Part shown: piece after piece, positions 1-5,822 of the stretch
Numbering within the stretch: position 1 is the stretch's first letter
Layout: each line of letters opens with the position of its first letter
The notes under the pieces: model-generated
Databases searched by the model: none
What the model was told of the DNA's origin: nothing
The model's input: only the letters and a program-made list of their open reading frames with translations
DNA from: CAYMST01 sp964393115
GTDB lineage: Bacteria > Bacteroidota > Bacteroidia > Cytophagales > Cyclobacteriaceae
Reading direction: 5' to 3'
Length of the DNA: 6,135 bases
NCBI GenBank assembly: GCA_964393115.1
Contig: CAYMST010000281.1
Span: forward strand, 1 to 6,135
Made by a program: the position numbers and the translations under genes

Positions 1-18
1 AATTCATTAGATTGTAGA

Positions 19-636
19 ATGATCAAGATCATTCATATCATCATCGGTTTTACCTTTTTACCCATTTATGCTTTTGCTCAAGAGAATGCGGAAAGCAATA
101 CGAGCTTTTGGAGCAGAATATTCCTGCCATCTATTGATGTGGGTTATCAAGTGCCGAATTCAGATCTAATTGGTGGTTCGGTTAGAATCGGAACTTCCAT
201 TGAATACCGCATTAAGAATAACAACGACTTCTTCTTACGTATCAACTATGACACCTATTCCGCAAACTATAAACTATCGAATACTACAAGCTTGACCAAT
301 ACCATTGAAGGTTCTGTCCAATTTACAGATGTTGTTTCTGGACTAGGTTATCGGTTTGGAGATAAAACCTATCGACTCATGGTTGCGGCATTGCCTGGCG
401 TCAAACTCTATGAGTTTCCAACTGCGAGTGTTGAAGAGCAACAAATCGTCCTTAAGTCGACCGGTAAATCAGTCTTTACCACCATTTTCCTGTCTACATT
501 GGAGTACTATGTTGACGAAAAGTCTGCATTGACGTTTAGTCTTTATCAAAATCAAGTTTGGAACAAAACTGATTTTTGGCAAAACGGAAGCGCTGCCATC
601 GGATTTTCCATAGGTTTTATCACCTCACTGCTTTGA
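19..636 (+). CDS. Small secreted protein, probable outer-membrane beta-barrel
   Basis: The 205-aa product starts with a classic Sec signal peptide: MIKII, a hydrophobic stretch to about residue 19, and a likely cut after AFA (residue 20) before Gln21. The mature part is a series of short alternating polar/hydrophobic strands joined by Asn/Asp/Ser-rich turns, for example around residues 54-66, 71-85, 105-111, 116-130, 153-164 and 169-179. The C-terminus is a glycine/aromatic strand (AAIGFSIGFITSLL, 192-205). This pattern is typical of small Bacteroidota outer-membrane beta-barrel proteins, a role inferred from architecture rather than from a specific motif. The frame stays open to the window edge, but the signal peptide fits the ATG at 19. 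Only 18 nt are visible upstream, so promoter and operon context are unknown. It could instead be a periplasmic beta-rich protein. No function can be named. Confidence 0.8.
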   Translation: MIKIIHIIIGFTFLPIYAFAQENAESNTSFWSRIFLPSIDVGYQVPNSDLIGGSVRIGTSIEYRIKNNNDFFLRINYDTYSANYKLSNTTSLTNTIEGSVQFTDVVSGLGYRFGDKTYRLMVAALPGVKLYEFPTASVEEQQIVLKSTGKSVFTTIFLSTLEYYVDEKSALTFSLYQNQVWNKTDFWQNGSAAIGFSIGFITSLL

Positions 637-750
637 GTTACTAAAAACTAGAGTAGTATGTGGTAATTGACAAGCTATGATGATTCATCACGGCTAGGCT
701 GATGTTGCGGTGATGTTTTCCGGGAAGTAAAAGCCTATCTTTGAATCCTT
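637..750 (+). promoter_or_regulatory. Intergenic region with CATCA/TGATG inverted repeats (possible weak terminator of the first gene)
   Basis: CATCAC at 686-691 can pair with GTGATG at 710-715 (6 bp, 18-nt loop), followed at once by TTTT (716-719). This could be a weak intrinsic terminator for the upstream barrel gene. The same CATCA can instead pair with TGATG at 678-682 around a 3-nt loop, and a further TGATG lies at 700-704. The two hairpins are mutually exclusive. Stems are short and the loop of the larger one is long, so termination is only a suggestion. Confidence 0.3.
736..743 (+). promoter_or_regulatory. Bacteroidota-type -7 promoter box TATCTTTG
   Basis: TATCTTTG is an exact match to the Bacteroidota sigma-factor -7 consensus TAnnTTTG. 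No clean -33 TTTG is present. The nearest is TTTT at 716-719, 16 nt upstream, a little closer than the usual roughly 19-21 nt. The box ends 7 nt before the ATG at 751. If it is used, transcription would begin at or within a few bases of the start codon, giving a leaderless or nearly leaderless mRNA. Confidence 0.5.
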
Positions 751-1719
751 ATGAACGAATTTTTTAAATCAGCAATTCTTGAGAAAACAGGCGCATCTTC
801 GCTATTAGAGACAGAAATCATTCAAGAATTATGGAGTGGATATGGTCAAATCATAAGACTAAGTTTACAGAATGCTGATCTAAATAGCGTGGTGGTAAAA
901 CATGTTTGCCTTCCGACAAACAAAAAACACCCTCGTGGATGGAATTCTGAAATAGGCCATCAAAGAAAGGTAAAGTCATACGAGGTGGAAACCCAATGGT
1001 ATCAAAAGTATAGTCATCGGAGTGCAGCCCGCGTACCAGAATGCATCATGGTTGAGGTTCAAAATGATGAGGTGCTCATTGTTTTGGAAGACTTAGACGA
1101 AAATGGTTACCATCTTCGGAAACAGCATGTCGATTGGAAAGATGTAACGGCATGTCTTCGCTGGCTAGCCCAATTTCATGCGAGCTTTATGGACAGAGCG
1201 CCTGATGACCTTTGGGAGCAAGGTACCTATTGGCATTTGGCGACACGCCCACGAGAATTGGAGGCTTTAAAAGACGAAAAACTTCGACAAGCGGCTTATG
1301 CTATTGATGAAAAACTTAGTGCTTGTATGCACAAAACTTTGGTCCATGGAGATGCCAAACTAGCTAACTTTTGCTTTGCGGCTAATGGAAAAGTAGCTGC
1401 AGTGGACTTTCAATACGTGGGTGGTGGTTGCGGGATGAAGGATGTGGCCTACTTCATTGGAAGTTGCTTGACGGAAGGAGAATGCGAGCGTCTTGAGGAA
1501 CAAATTCTTGATACCTATTTTGCCTATTTAAATCACGAATTGGGTCAAAGGTGTGAATCCGTAGAAGCGGAATGGAGACCTTTATATCGGGTAGCATGGG
1601 CAGACTTCCATCGTTTTATAAAAGGTTGGAGTCCAGATCACTGGAAGATCAATAGCTATAGCGAACGCCTTACTGCTGAGGTAATTCGTAACCACGTTGA
1701 GATTTTAGATGGAGACTGA
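751..1719 (+). CDS. Choline-kinase/ecdysteroid-kinase-like phosphotransferase (APH fold)
   Basis: The 322-aa protein has the protein-kinase-like (APH/CHK) fold signatures in order: a candidate ATP-anchoring Lys50 in VVVKHV, Glu80 or Glu78 in SYEVE as its probable salt-bridge partner, a hinge-like LEDL at 112-115, the catalytic loop HGDAKLANF at 199-207 (Asp201 as catalytic base, Asn206 as Mg ligand), and the metal-binding VDFQ at 218-221 in place of DFG. The DFQ form, the HPRGW...RKVKSYEVE segment and the GGGCGMKDVAYF stretch (224-235) resemble the EcKinase/CHK-like group rather than antibiotic-resistance APHs. It should transfer the ATP gamma-phosphate to a small-molecule hydroxyl in the cytoplasm, but the substrate is unknown. 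The next Met is residue 100, beyond the Lys, so the ATG at 751 is the credible start. An inositol-monophosphatase-family gene follows after 78 nt and may share its mRNA. Length is near full for the fold, with no missing motif. Confidence 0.88.
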   Translation: MNEFFKSAILEKTGASSLLETEIIQELWSGYGQIIRLSLQNADLNSVVVKHVCLPTNKKHPRGWNSEIGHQRKVKSYEVETQWYQKYSHRSAARVPECIMVEVQNDEVLIVLEDLDENGYHLRKQHVDWKDVTACLRWLAQFHASFMDRAPDDLWEQGTYWHLATRPRELEALKDEKLRQAAYAIDEKLSACMHKTLVHGDAKLANFCFAANGKVAAVDFQYVGGGCGMKDVAYFIGSCLTEGECERLEEQILDTYFAYLNHELGQRCESVEAEWRPLYRVAWADFHRFIKGWSPDHWKINSYSERLTAEVIRNHVEILDGD

Positions 1720-1797
1720 TCAATCATCGGTAGTTACTAAGCAGGCATCGGAAAATAAAATATCTATTCATATCACTAGAATTAATTCCAATCTAAA

Positions 1798-2622
1798 ATG
1801 GACTTTTTACTACTCACCAATATTGCGATAAAGGCTGCTACGGAGGCCGGAAGAATTATCAAACAACATCTTCATGAAAACGTGGTTGTACAACAAAAAG
1901 AAGGAGGTTCCAGTTACGCCTCGCAAGTGGTTACTGAAGTGGATAAGGCTTGTGAAAAAGCCATTTTAGCCGAGCTTTTACCCTCTTGCCAAGCACATGA
2001 CATCGCACTACTATCGGAGGAGACTATTGATGATGGAAGTCGATTCGAAAAAGATTTTTTTTGGTGCATCGACCCCATGGATGGGACATTGGCTTTTCTC
2101 CATAAGCATCCCGGTTTTTCTGTTAGCATAGCACTGATTTCCAAAGACGGGACGCCCTATGTTGGAGTAGTATTTGACCCGAGTACCAATACCATTTATC
2201 ACGCCATTAAGGGAAATGGTGCCTATAAAAATGGGCAACCCTGGCAGCCGAAGAGTACCAATACACACTTGACTTATGTCACGGATAGAGATCTGAAAGA
2301 TACACCTGGTGTGACTAAAATTGAAAATTTTCTGAACGAGACGGTTGATCGATTAGCTTTAAACGGAGTAAAGGAAATTGCCGGTGCGGGATCTGTGTTA
2401 AACGCTATACTAGTGCTCGAAAATGGTCCGGCATGTATGCTCAAACTCCCTAAGAAAGAAAATGGGGGTGGTAGTATTTGGGATTTTGCAGCTACGGCTT
2501 GTATCTATCGTGAATTAGGTTTTACCGCTACTAATTTTGATCGAGGTAAGCTTCAATTAAACGATAGAGAAAGTGCCTTTATGAATAAAAAAGGGGTGTT
2601 TTATGCTAATTTTCATGTGTGA
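1798..2622 (+). CDS. Inositol-monophosphatase-family phosphatase (CysQ/SuhB-like)
   Basis: The 274-aa product carries all the hallmarks of the Mg-dependent, lithium-sensitive phosphatase family: VTEVDK at 45-50, the metal-binding LSEE at 72-75, the first signature WCIDPMDGTLAF at 89-100 (Asp92 and Asp95 as metal ligands), and the second signature IWDFAATACIYRELG at 227-241 with Asp229. Family members hydrolyse 3'-phosphoadenosine 5'-phosphate (CysQ), inositol monophosphate (SuhB) or related sugar phosphates. The sequence does not settle which, so no symbol is given. The second signature usually ends EAGG, and here it reads RELGF, a mild departure. Length is normal for the family. The protein is probably cytoplasmic, with no signal peptide. 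It lies 78 nt after the phosphotransferase gene on the same strand with no promoter consensus or terminator between them, so co-transcription is likely. No Shine-Dalgarno is visible before the ATG (TCTAAA precedes it), as is common in Bacteroidota. Confidence 0.9.
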   Translation: MDFLLLTNIAIKAATEAGRIIKQHLHENVVVQQKEGGSSYASQVVTEVDKACEKAILAELLPSCQAHDIALLSEETIDDGSRFEKDFFWCIDPMDGTLAFLHKHPGFSVSIALISKDGTPYVGVVFDPSTNTIYHAIKGNGAYKNGQPWQPKSTNTHLTYVTDRDLKDTPGVTKIENFLNETVDRLALNGVKEIAGAGSVLNAILVLENGPACMLKLPKKENGGGSIWDFAATACIYRELGFTATNFDRGKLQLNDRESAFMNKKGVFYANFHV

Positions 2623-2670
2623 TAGCTTATAGTCGTACTTGAACGAATTGATGAACTTGAGACAAATAAA

Positions 2671-2686
2671 AAGTGGTCACCCACTT
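2671..2686 (+). terminator. Short perfect hairpin, possible terminator of the phosphatase gene
   Basis: AAGTGG (2671-2676) and CCACTT (2681-2686) form a perfect 6-bp stem around a TCAC loop, 48 nt after the phosphatase stop. An A-rich run precedes it and TTAATT overlaps its end. The T-tract is short and interrupted, so it would be a weak terminator. It may simply be a 3'-end stabilising hairpin. Confidence 0.35.
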
Positions 2687-2848
2687 AATTGATAAACTAT
2701 TTTGAAACCTGTTTAAATTAGGTTAAAGGCTTAAGCAACCAAATGCAAGAAGTAGGTGTCATAATTGAGGTTGAATTAAATTATTAAACCATTTGTGGTG
2801 TATAATGACGTATTAGTTTACGAAACTGTTTTTTTCTTATTCAAGGCA

Positions 2849-2886
2849 AAAAACACAGGCCTAGCAGCGCTAGGGCGAGGCTTTTT
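2849..2886 (+). promoter_or_regulatory. GC-rich hairpin with flanking A/T tracts in the leader of the T9SS gene (terminator or attenuator-like)
   Basis: CCTAGC (2860-2865) and GCTAGG (2869-2874) are a perfect 6-bp inverted repeat with a 3-nt AGC loop. GCCT at 2859-2862 can alternatively pair with AGGC at 2878-2881, which runs directly into TTTTT (2882-2886). The outer A tract (2848-2853) can pair with that T tract. The element lies about 70 nt before the ATG at 2957 and stands out in AT-rich surroundings. It could be an intrinsic terminator of the upstream unit, an attenuator or a structured 5' UTR. It matches no riboswitch class I can recognise. Confidence 0.35.
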
Positions 2887-2956
2887 AACAAAGAAGAAGG
2901 GAAAAACAGGAGTAAAATACACGTCATTAAATAATATAAATGGTATTAACCCAATT

Positions 2957-3901
2957 ATGAAAAAGCATATTAGCCTACTCTTATTGGTACTTATTACCGG
3001 TTCTCTTGCTCATCCAGTAAGCGCACAAACCTTCTCTTATGATTTTACAACGGGATATGACGAATGGACTGGTGACTTTGCAGACTACCCTGTAACCGAC
3101 TCGGTATTTTATGAACTCGAATTTGGACGAGAAACGCTGCCGAGCTATATCGATCCAAGCAAGCACGCGTTAAAAATATCGGGTAAAAATCATAGTGATG
3201 ACCTATTTATGTTTATCAAGCGGAAGGTACCGGGGCTCTCCCCAAATACCACGTATCAGGTTCGTTTTGAGGTAGAGTTTGCCTCAAACTCACCAACAAA
3301 TTGGTTTGGCGTAGGTGGAGCTCCAGGTGAAAGTGTTGTGATGAAGGCAGGTGCTACCACAATAGAACCATTAAAAATAAACACAGACGGATTCTATTTG
3401 ATGAATATCGATAAGTCTAACCAAGTCCAACCTGGAAAAGACATGGATACAATTGGCCATGTGGGAGTAGCCGACACCACTACTTTGTTTGCTTTGATAA
3501 ATAGAAATAATTCATCTCATTTATTTACCGTCACTACTGATGCGAATGGAGAGGTTTGGGTATGTATTGGTACCGATTCAGGATTTGAGGCGAGAACGAC
3601 ACTTTATTACAACCAAATCAATCTAACGTTTATGGTGACTACCGCTGTAAGCGATTATATCGATCGAAATAGGAACTTTGAGATCTACCCTAATCCGGCA
3701 AGTGAGCGCATTACATTGAAAACAGACCCTTCAGCATTGGGACAAGCTTATAAAATTATCGATCAAATGGGAAAGGAAATATTGACCGGTACTTTAGCTG
3801 CTAAAACTTCCGATATTGAGGTTGGTTTTCTTCCCAGTGGAAATTATACTATTCAGATCGGGGAAGCGCAAAAATGGGTTTACACTATGGTCAAGAAATA
3901 G
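2957..3901 (+). CDS. Secreted protein with C-terminal type IX secretion sorting domain (type A)
   Basis: From the ATG at 2957 the product is 314 aa and begins with an ideal signal peptide (MKKH, a Leu/Ile-rich core to about residue 17, probable cut after VSA at 21-23). The in-frame GTG at 2795 would place 54 mostly polar, basic residues before it, so 2957 is preferred. Residues 24 to about 230 form a beta-rich core, starting FSYDFTTGYDEWTGDFADYP and including NHSDDLFMFIKRKV (78-91), LSPNTTYQVRFEVEF (94-108) and GTDSGFEA (205-212). The look is of a jelly-roll or carbohydrate-binding-like sandwich, but I cannot assign a family. Residues 240-314 are a type A T9SS C-terminal domain: FEIYPNPASERITLK, IDQMGKEILTG and SGNYTIQI. 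Such domains guide export across the outer membrane by T9SS and are normally cleaved as the cargo is released or attached to the surface. No catalytic motif is evident. The gene appears to be its own transcription unit. Confidence 0.88.
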   Translation: MKKHISLLLLVLITGSLAHPVSAQTFSYDFTTGYDEWTGDFADYPVTDSVFYELEFGRETLPSYIDPSKHALKISGKNHSDDLFMFIKRKVPGLSPNTTYQVRFEVEFASNSPTNWFGVGGAPGESVVMKAGATTIEPLKINTDGFYLMNIDKSNQVQPGKDMDTIGHVGVADTTTLFALINRNNSSHLFTVTTDANGEVWVCIGTDSGFEARTTLYYNQINLTFMVTTAVSDYIDRNRNFEIYPNPASERITLKTDPSALGQAYKIIDQMGKEILTGTLAAKTSDIEVGFLPSGNYTIQIGEAQKWVYTMVKK

Positions 3902-3967
3902 AACTTAGTTAACTCTGAGTAGTATATCATTTTCGTAAATGTGACTGAGTCGTCTTGATGTTATTGA

Positions 3968-4000
3968 TTTGATAAAGAACTAGAGAAATGAATATTGTTT
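3968..4000 (+). promoter_or_regulatory. Candidate Bacteroidota promoter for the membrane-protein gene
   Basis: TTTG at 3968-3971 is followed after 21 nt by TATTGTTT at 3993-4000. The spacing suits the Bacteroidota -33/-7 arrangement, but the second element matches TAnnTTTG imperfectly. Transcription would start around 4005-4008, giving a leader of about 35 nt to the ATG at 4042. An alternative imperfect -7 box, TAGAATTTG (4023-4031, one base too long), would give an almost leaderless message. Confidence 0.3.
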
Positions 4001-4041
4001 AACAGTAATTAGTAGTTTTCCGTAGAATTTGAAATCACTTA

Positions 4042-5223
4042 ATGCTAAAGAATCAACTGAATTTAGGCATCGCTCCAAATAAAAAGGAATTTATGGCTTT
4101 ATTCAGTTTAGCCATACTTTTCCTTGTTGCTTCAGTCTTTTCATATACACTTTTTGGTGTAAAAGTGGTGAATGACTCTCAGAGATATTTGGGGTATGCC
4201 AGCCACTTGCAAGAAGGTTTTTATTTTGAGAAACACAACTTTTGGTATATCGGTTATGTCTTATTCATTTTAGTCGTAAGACTTTTAACTGATTCTTATC
4301 ACGAGCTTTACATAGTCCTTTGCCAATACTTATATTCCTTTATCGGATTGAGCTTTCTCTACAAAATGATGCGCGCGTTAGAGATTGACCGCGCCTCTTC
4401 TTTGATAGGTAGTGTTTTGTACATGGCACTCGTTGAATTCAGTGCTTGGAACTCGTATATCTTGTGCGAATCGTTCTACCTGAATAATATAGTCATCAGT
4501 GGATATTTTCTGGTGGTAACGTTTGTTCAAAAAAAAATTACCACTATCAATAGCTTATGCCTTCTTTTTTTCAGTTTGTTAACGGCTTTTTCGAAACCTA
4601 CAGGCATTGTTGTTTTATTGTCTATAGCTTGTATAGTCTCTATTTACTTTGTTCGACAATCTAAAGTAGGTTTTTGGTTTACATCTACATGGCTATTCTT
4701 TGGGTTAGCCTTATTTACAGTGCTGGCCAATAAAATGATGGATACATTTCTGATCGTGGAGAACTACAGTACAGGAGAAATCATATATGCCATCTCTACC
4801 GTTCCGTATCTTGCCCAATATCCTGAGCTAGTTGTTAATGTTCCCAATGATTTAAAGGTGCTCACTACGGAGTATCCTCCGGCCGTAAGACTGGTACATT
4901 TTGTGTTTGTGAACTTTAGTTTTTGGTGCGCTCTTTTCATGAAGAAAGTATTTTACTTTTTAGCTCATGTCAGGCCTTATTGGTCGCTAAAGCACAATCT
5001 ATTTAATCTGATTCTGATTTTGCCAACCTATATCATTTCCATCATTCAAATTATTAAATCAAAGAGCATAGTCAAGAACTTCTGCGTCTGTTATTTGTTG
5101 CTGCACACGCTTATCGTCGGCCTTACCTCAGTGGATTGGGACGGTAGGTTTTTCTTACCGCTCACACCTATTTTGGTTATATTGGTCGCAAAACGGGTAA
5201 GCAAGACCTTGATGCCTCAATAA
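4042..5223 (+). CDS. Polytopic membrane protein, putative GT-C-type glycosyltransferase
   Basis: The 393-aa protein has about ten hydrophobic segments, near residues 17-38, 67-82, 86-108, 118-134, 140-162, 170-186, 188-204, 211-229, 282-307, 318-338, 346-362 and 369-384 (some may not cross the membrane). Several features recall the GT-C fold, in which enzymes use polyprenyl-phosphate sugars at the outer face of the inner membrane. These are an acidic residue just after the first membrane segment (VVNDSQRYL, Asp45), a CESFYLNN segment at 142-149, FSKPTGIVVLL at 183-193 (like the RPTG stretch of such enzymes), and VDWDGRFFLPLTPILVIL at 364-381 (like the R-[FY]-xx-P ending). Acceptor and sugar are unknown. 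It has no visible partner glycosyltransferases or flippase here, so its pathway cannot be inferred from context. The ATG at 4042 is chosen because it puts a short basic N-terminus before the first membrane helix. It could instead be an O-antigen-ligase-like or uncharacterised membrane protein. Confidence 0.7.
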   Translation: MLKNQLNLGIAPNKKEFMALFSLAILFLVASVFSYTLFGVKVVNDSQRYLGYASHLQEGFYFEKHNFWYIGYVLFILVVRLLTDSYHELYIVLCQYLYSFIGLSFLYKMMRALEIDRASSLIGSVLYMALVEFSAWNSYILCESFYLNNIVISGYFLVVTFVQKKITTINSLCLLFFSLLTAFSKPTGIVVLLSIACIVSIYFVRQSKVGFWFTSTWLFFGLALFTVLANKMMDTFLIVENYSTGEIIYAISTVPYLAQYPELVVNVPNDLKVLTTEYPPAVRLVHFVFVNFSFWCALFMKKVFYFLAHVRPYWSLKHNLFNLILILPTYIISIIQIIKSKSIVKNFCVCYLLLHTLIVGLTSVDWDGRFFLPLTPILVILVAKRVSKTLMPQ

Positions 5224-5262
5224 GCCAAGCACTTATAGAAAAAACTTGTCTATCATCAATTC

Positions 5263-5310
5263 GATTGGGTATTATATGAAGTTGATTGAAGAGCCGATAT
5301 AAAACCCATC
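5263..5310. repeat. Long imperfect inverted repeat between convergent genes (possible bidirectional terminator)
   Basis: GATTGGGT at 5263-5270 pairs with ACCCATC at 5304-5310 (one bulged T). After a single A/A mismatch, TTATAT at 5272-5277 pairs with ATATAA at 5297-5302. The result is a stem of about 13 bp with a 19-nt loop (5278-5296). It lies 40 nt after the membrane-protein stop and 84 nt past the end of the DUF1801 gene on the other strand. It lacks a proper T-tract on either side, so if it ends transcription it is non-canonical. Confidence 0.4.
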
Positions 5311-5348
5311 AAGAAGTCGTTGAAACCGACCCCTTGTATTATTAGCTT

Positions 5349-5370
5349 ATGGATTCCTTGTGAATTCCAT
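5349..5370. repeat. Smaller hairpin near the 3' end of the DUF1801 gene
   Basis: ATGGA-TTC (5349-5356) pairs with GAA-(T)-TCCAT (5362-5370) as an 8-bp stem with one bulged base and a 5-nt loop. It sits 23 nt beyond the end of the minus-strand DUF1801 gene. No clear T-tract follows in the minus-strand direction (AAGCTAATAATA). It is a possible 3'-end structure only. Confidence 0.25.
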
Positions 5371-5393
5371 CAATTGCAGTCGAAAAATAAATA

Positions 5394-5822
5394 CTATAGC
5401 CCTAAGTTCATCAAGTGTTTAACTTTATGATAGGTCAAACAAACCTTAATGCATGCTTTCACTTGACGCTCGGGGAGCTCCCGATCTAAAGGGAAAACAA
5501 TAGCTCGTTTGCCCTCAAAGAAAAGCTCTTGGTCGTAAACTAATCTGAAGGTCTCGACAAGTTTACTGGTACATTGAAAATACATGGCGTACTGATTTGG
5601 TGTTTTTGCTTTCCAATCCATCCGTAAGGTACTTCCCTCCTTAGTAATAAAACTTGGCTCACCCCATTTTAAGGTCACTTCAAGTTCTTTGATCTCAGCG
5701 GTTTCCCTTGCTGTATCAATTACCAAATTTCGGAGGTTTATCATCTTCTCGCGAACGAAATCGGGGTAGTCATCAAACACCTTCTCTACGTTTGGATCAA
5801 TAACAATTTCTAATTCTTCCAT
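5394..5822 (-). CDS. DUF1801 (YdhG-like) domain protein
   Basis: The 142-aa product matches the small DUF1801/YdhG-like family along its length. The region begins with a helix around PDFVREKMINLRNLV (20-34). It then has the hallmark EVTLKWGEPSF (48-58), followed by strands at about 63-70 and 77-84 (QYAMYFQ) and a helix-turn region around ELPERQVKACIKVCLTYH (115-132). The family fold is known, but no biochemical role is established, and it is widespread as a single-domain cytoplasmic protein. There is no signal peptide or membrane segment. The gene is alone on the minus strand, convergent with the membrane-protein gene, and appears to have its own promoter about 66 nt upstream. Length is normal and no key motif is missing. 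Confidence 0.85.
   Translation of the reverse strand: MEELEIVIDPNVEKVFDDYPDFVREKMINLRNLVIDTARETAEIKELEVTLKWGEPSFITKEGSTLRMDWKAKTPNQYAMYFQCTSKLVETFRLVYDQELFFEGKRAIVFPLDRELPERQVKACIKVCLTYHKVKHLMNLGL

Larger units (their letters stand above)
2623..2956 (+). other. 334-nt gene-free leader region upstream of the T9SS protein
   Basis: No convincing gene is present. The T9SS protein frame is open back to a GTG at 2795, but the added 54 residues are basic, contain no signal peptide, and would bury the real one. The stretch holds the 2671-2686 hairpin, a GC-rich hairpin at 2860-2874, and a TATAAT at 2801-2806 that has no -35 partner at normal spacing. CTATTTTG at 2697-2704 and TTTG at 2792-2795 resemble Bacteroidota promoter parts, but neither forms a full promoter with correct spacing. 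The promoter of the downstream gene is therefore not placed. Confidence 0.6.

Noticed and set aside
751..1719. Antibiotic-resistance aminoglycoside phosphotransferase
   Set aside because: The fold is shared, but the DFQ motif and GGGCGMKDVAYF stretch point to the CHK/ecdysteroid-kinase-like group, and there is no resistance-gene or mobile context.
1914..2144. Minus-strand frame of 76 codons
   Set aside because: It lies entirely inside the phosphatase gene, opposite conserved metal-binding motifs, and has no recognisable product.
2011..2268. Minus-strand frame of 85 codons
   Set aside because: It is antisense to the phosphatase signature and shows no family resemblance.
2801..2806. TATAAT resembling a sigma70 -10 box
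   Set aside because: No -35 hexamer sits at normal spacing, and Bacteroidota promoters use TAnnTTTG instead.
2849..2886. Known riboswitch (c-di-GMP, fluoride, guanidine-II)
   Set aside because: The conserved core sequences of these classes are absent. Only a simple hairpin with A/T flanks is visible.
2795..2956. N-terminal extension of the T9SS protein from a GTG start
   Set aside because: The 54 extra residues are basic and unstructured and would bury a perfect signal peptide. The stretch also contains a strong hairpin, fitting a leader rather than coding sequence.
2981..3166. Minus-strand frame of 61 codons
   Set aside because: It is antisense to the signal peptide and early core of the T9SS protein, which has strong coding evidence.
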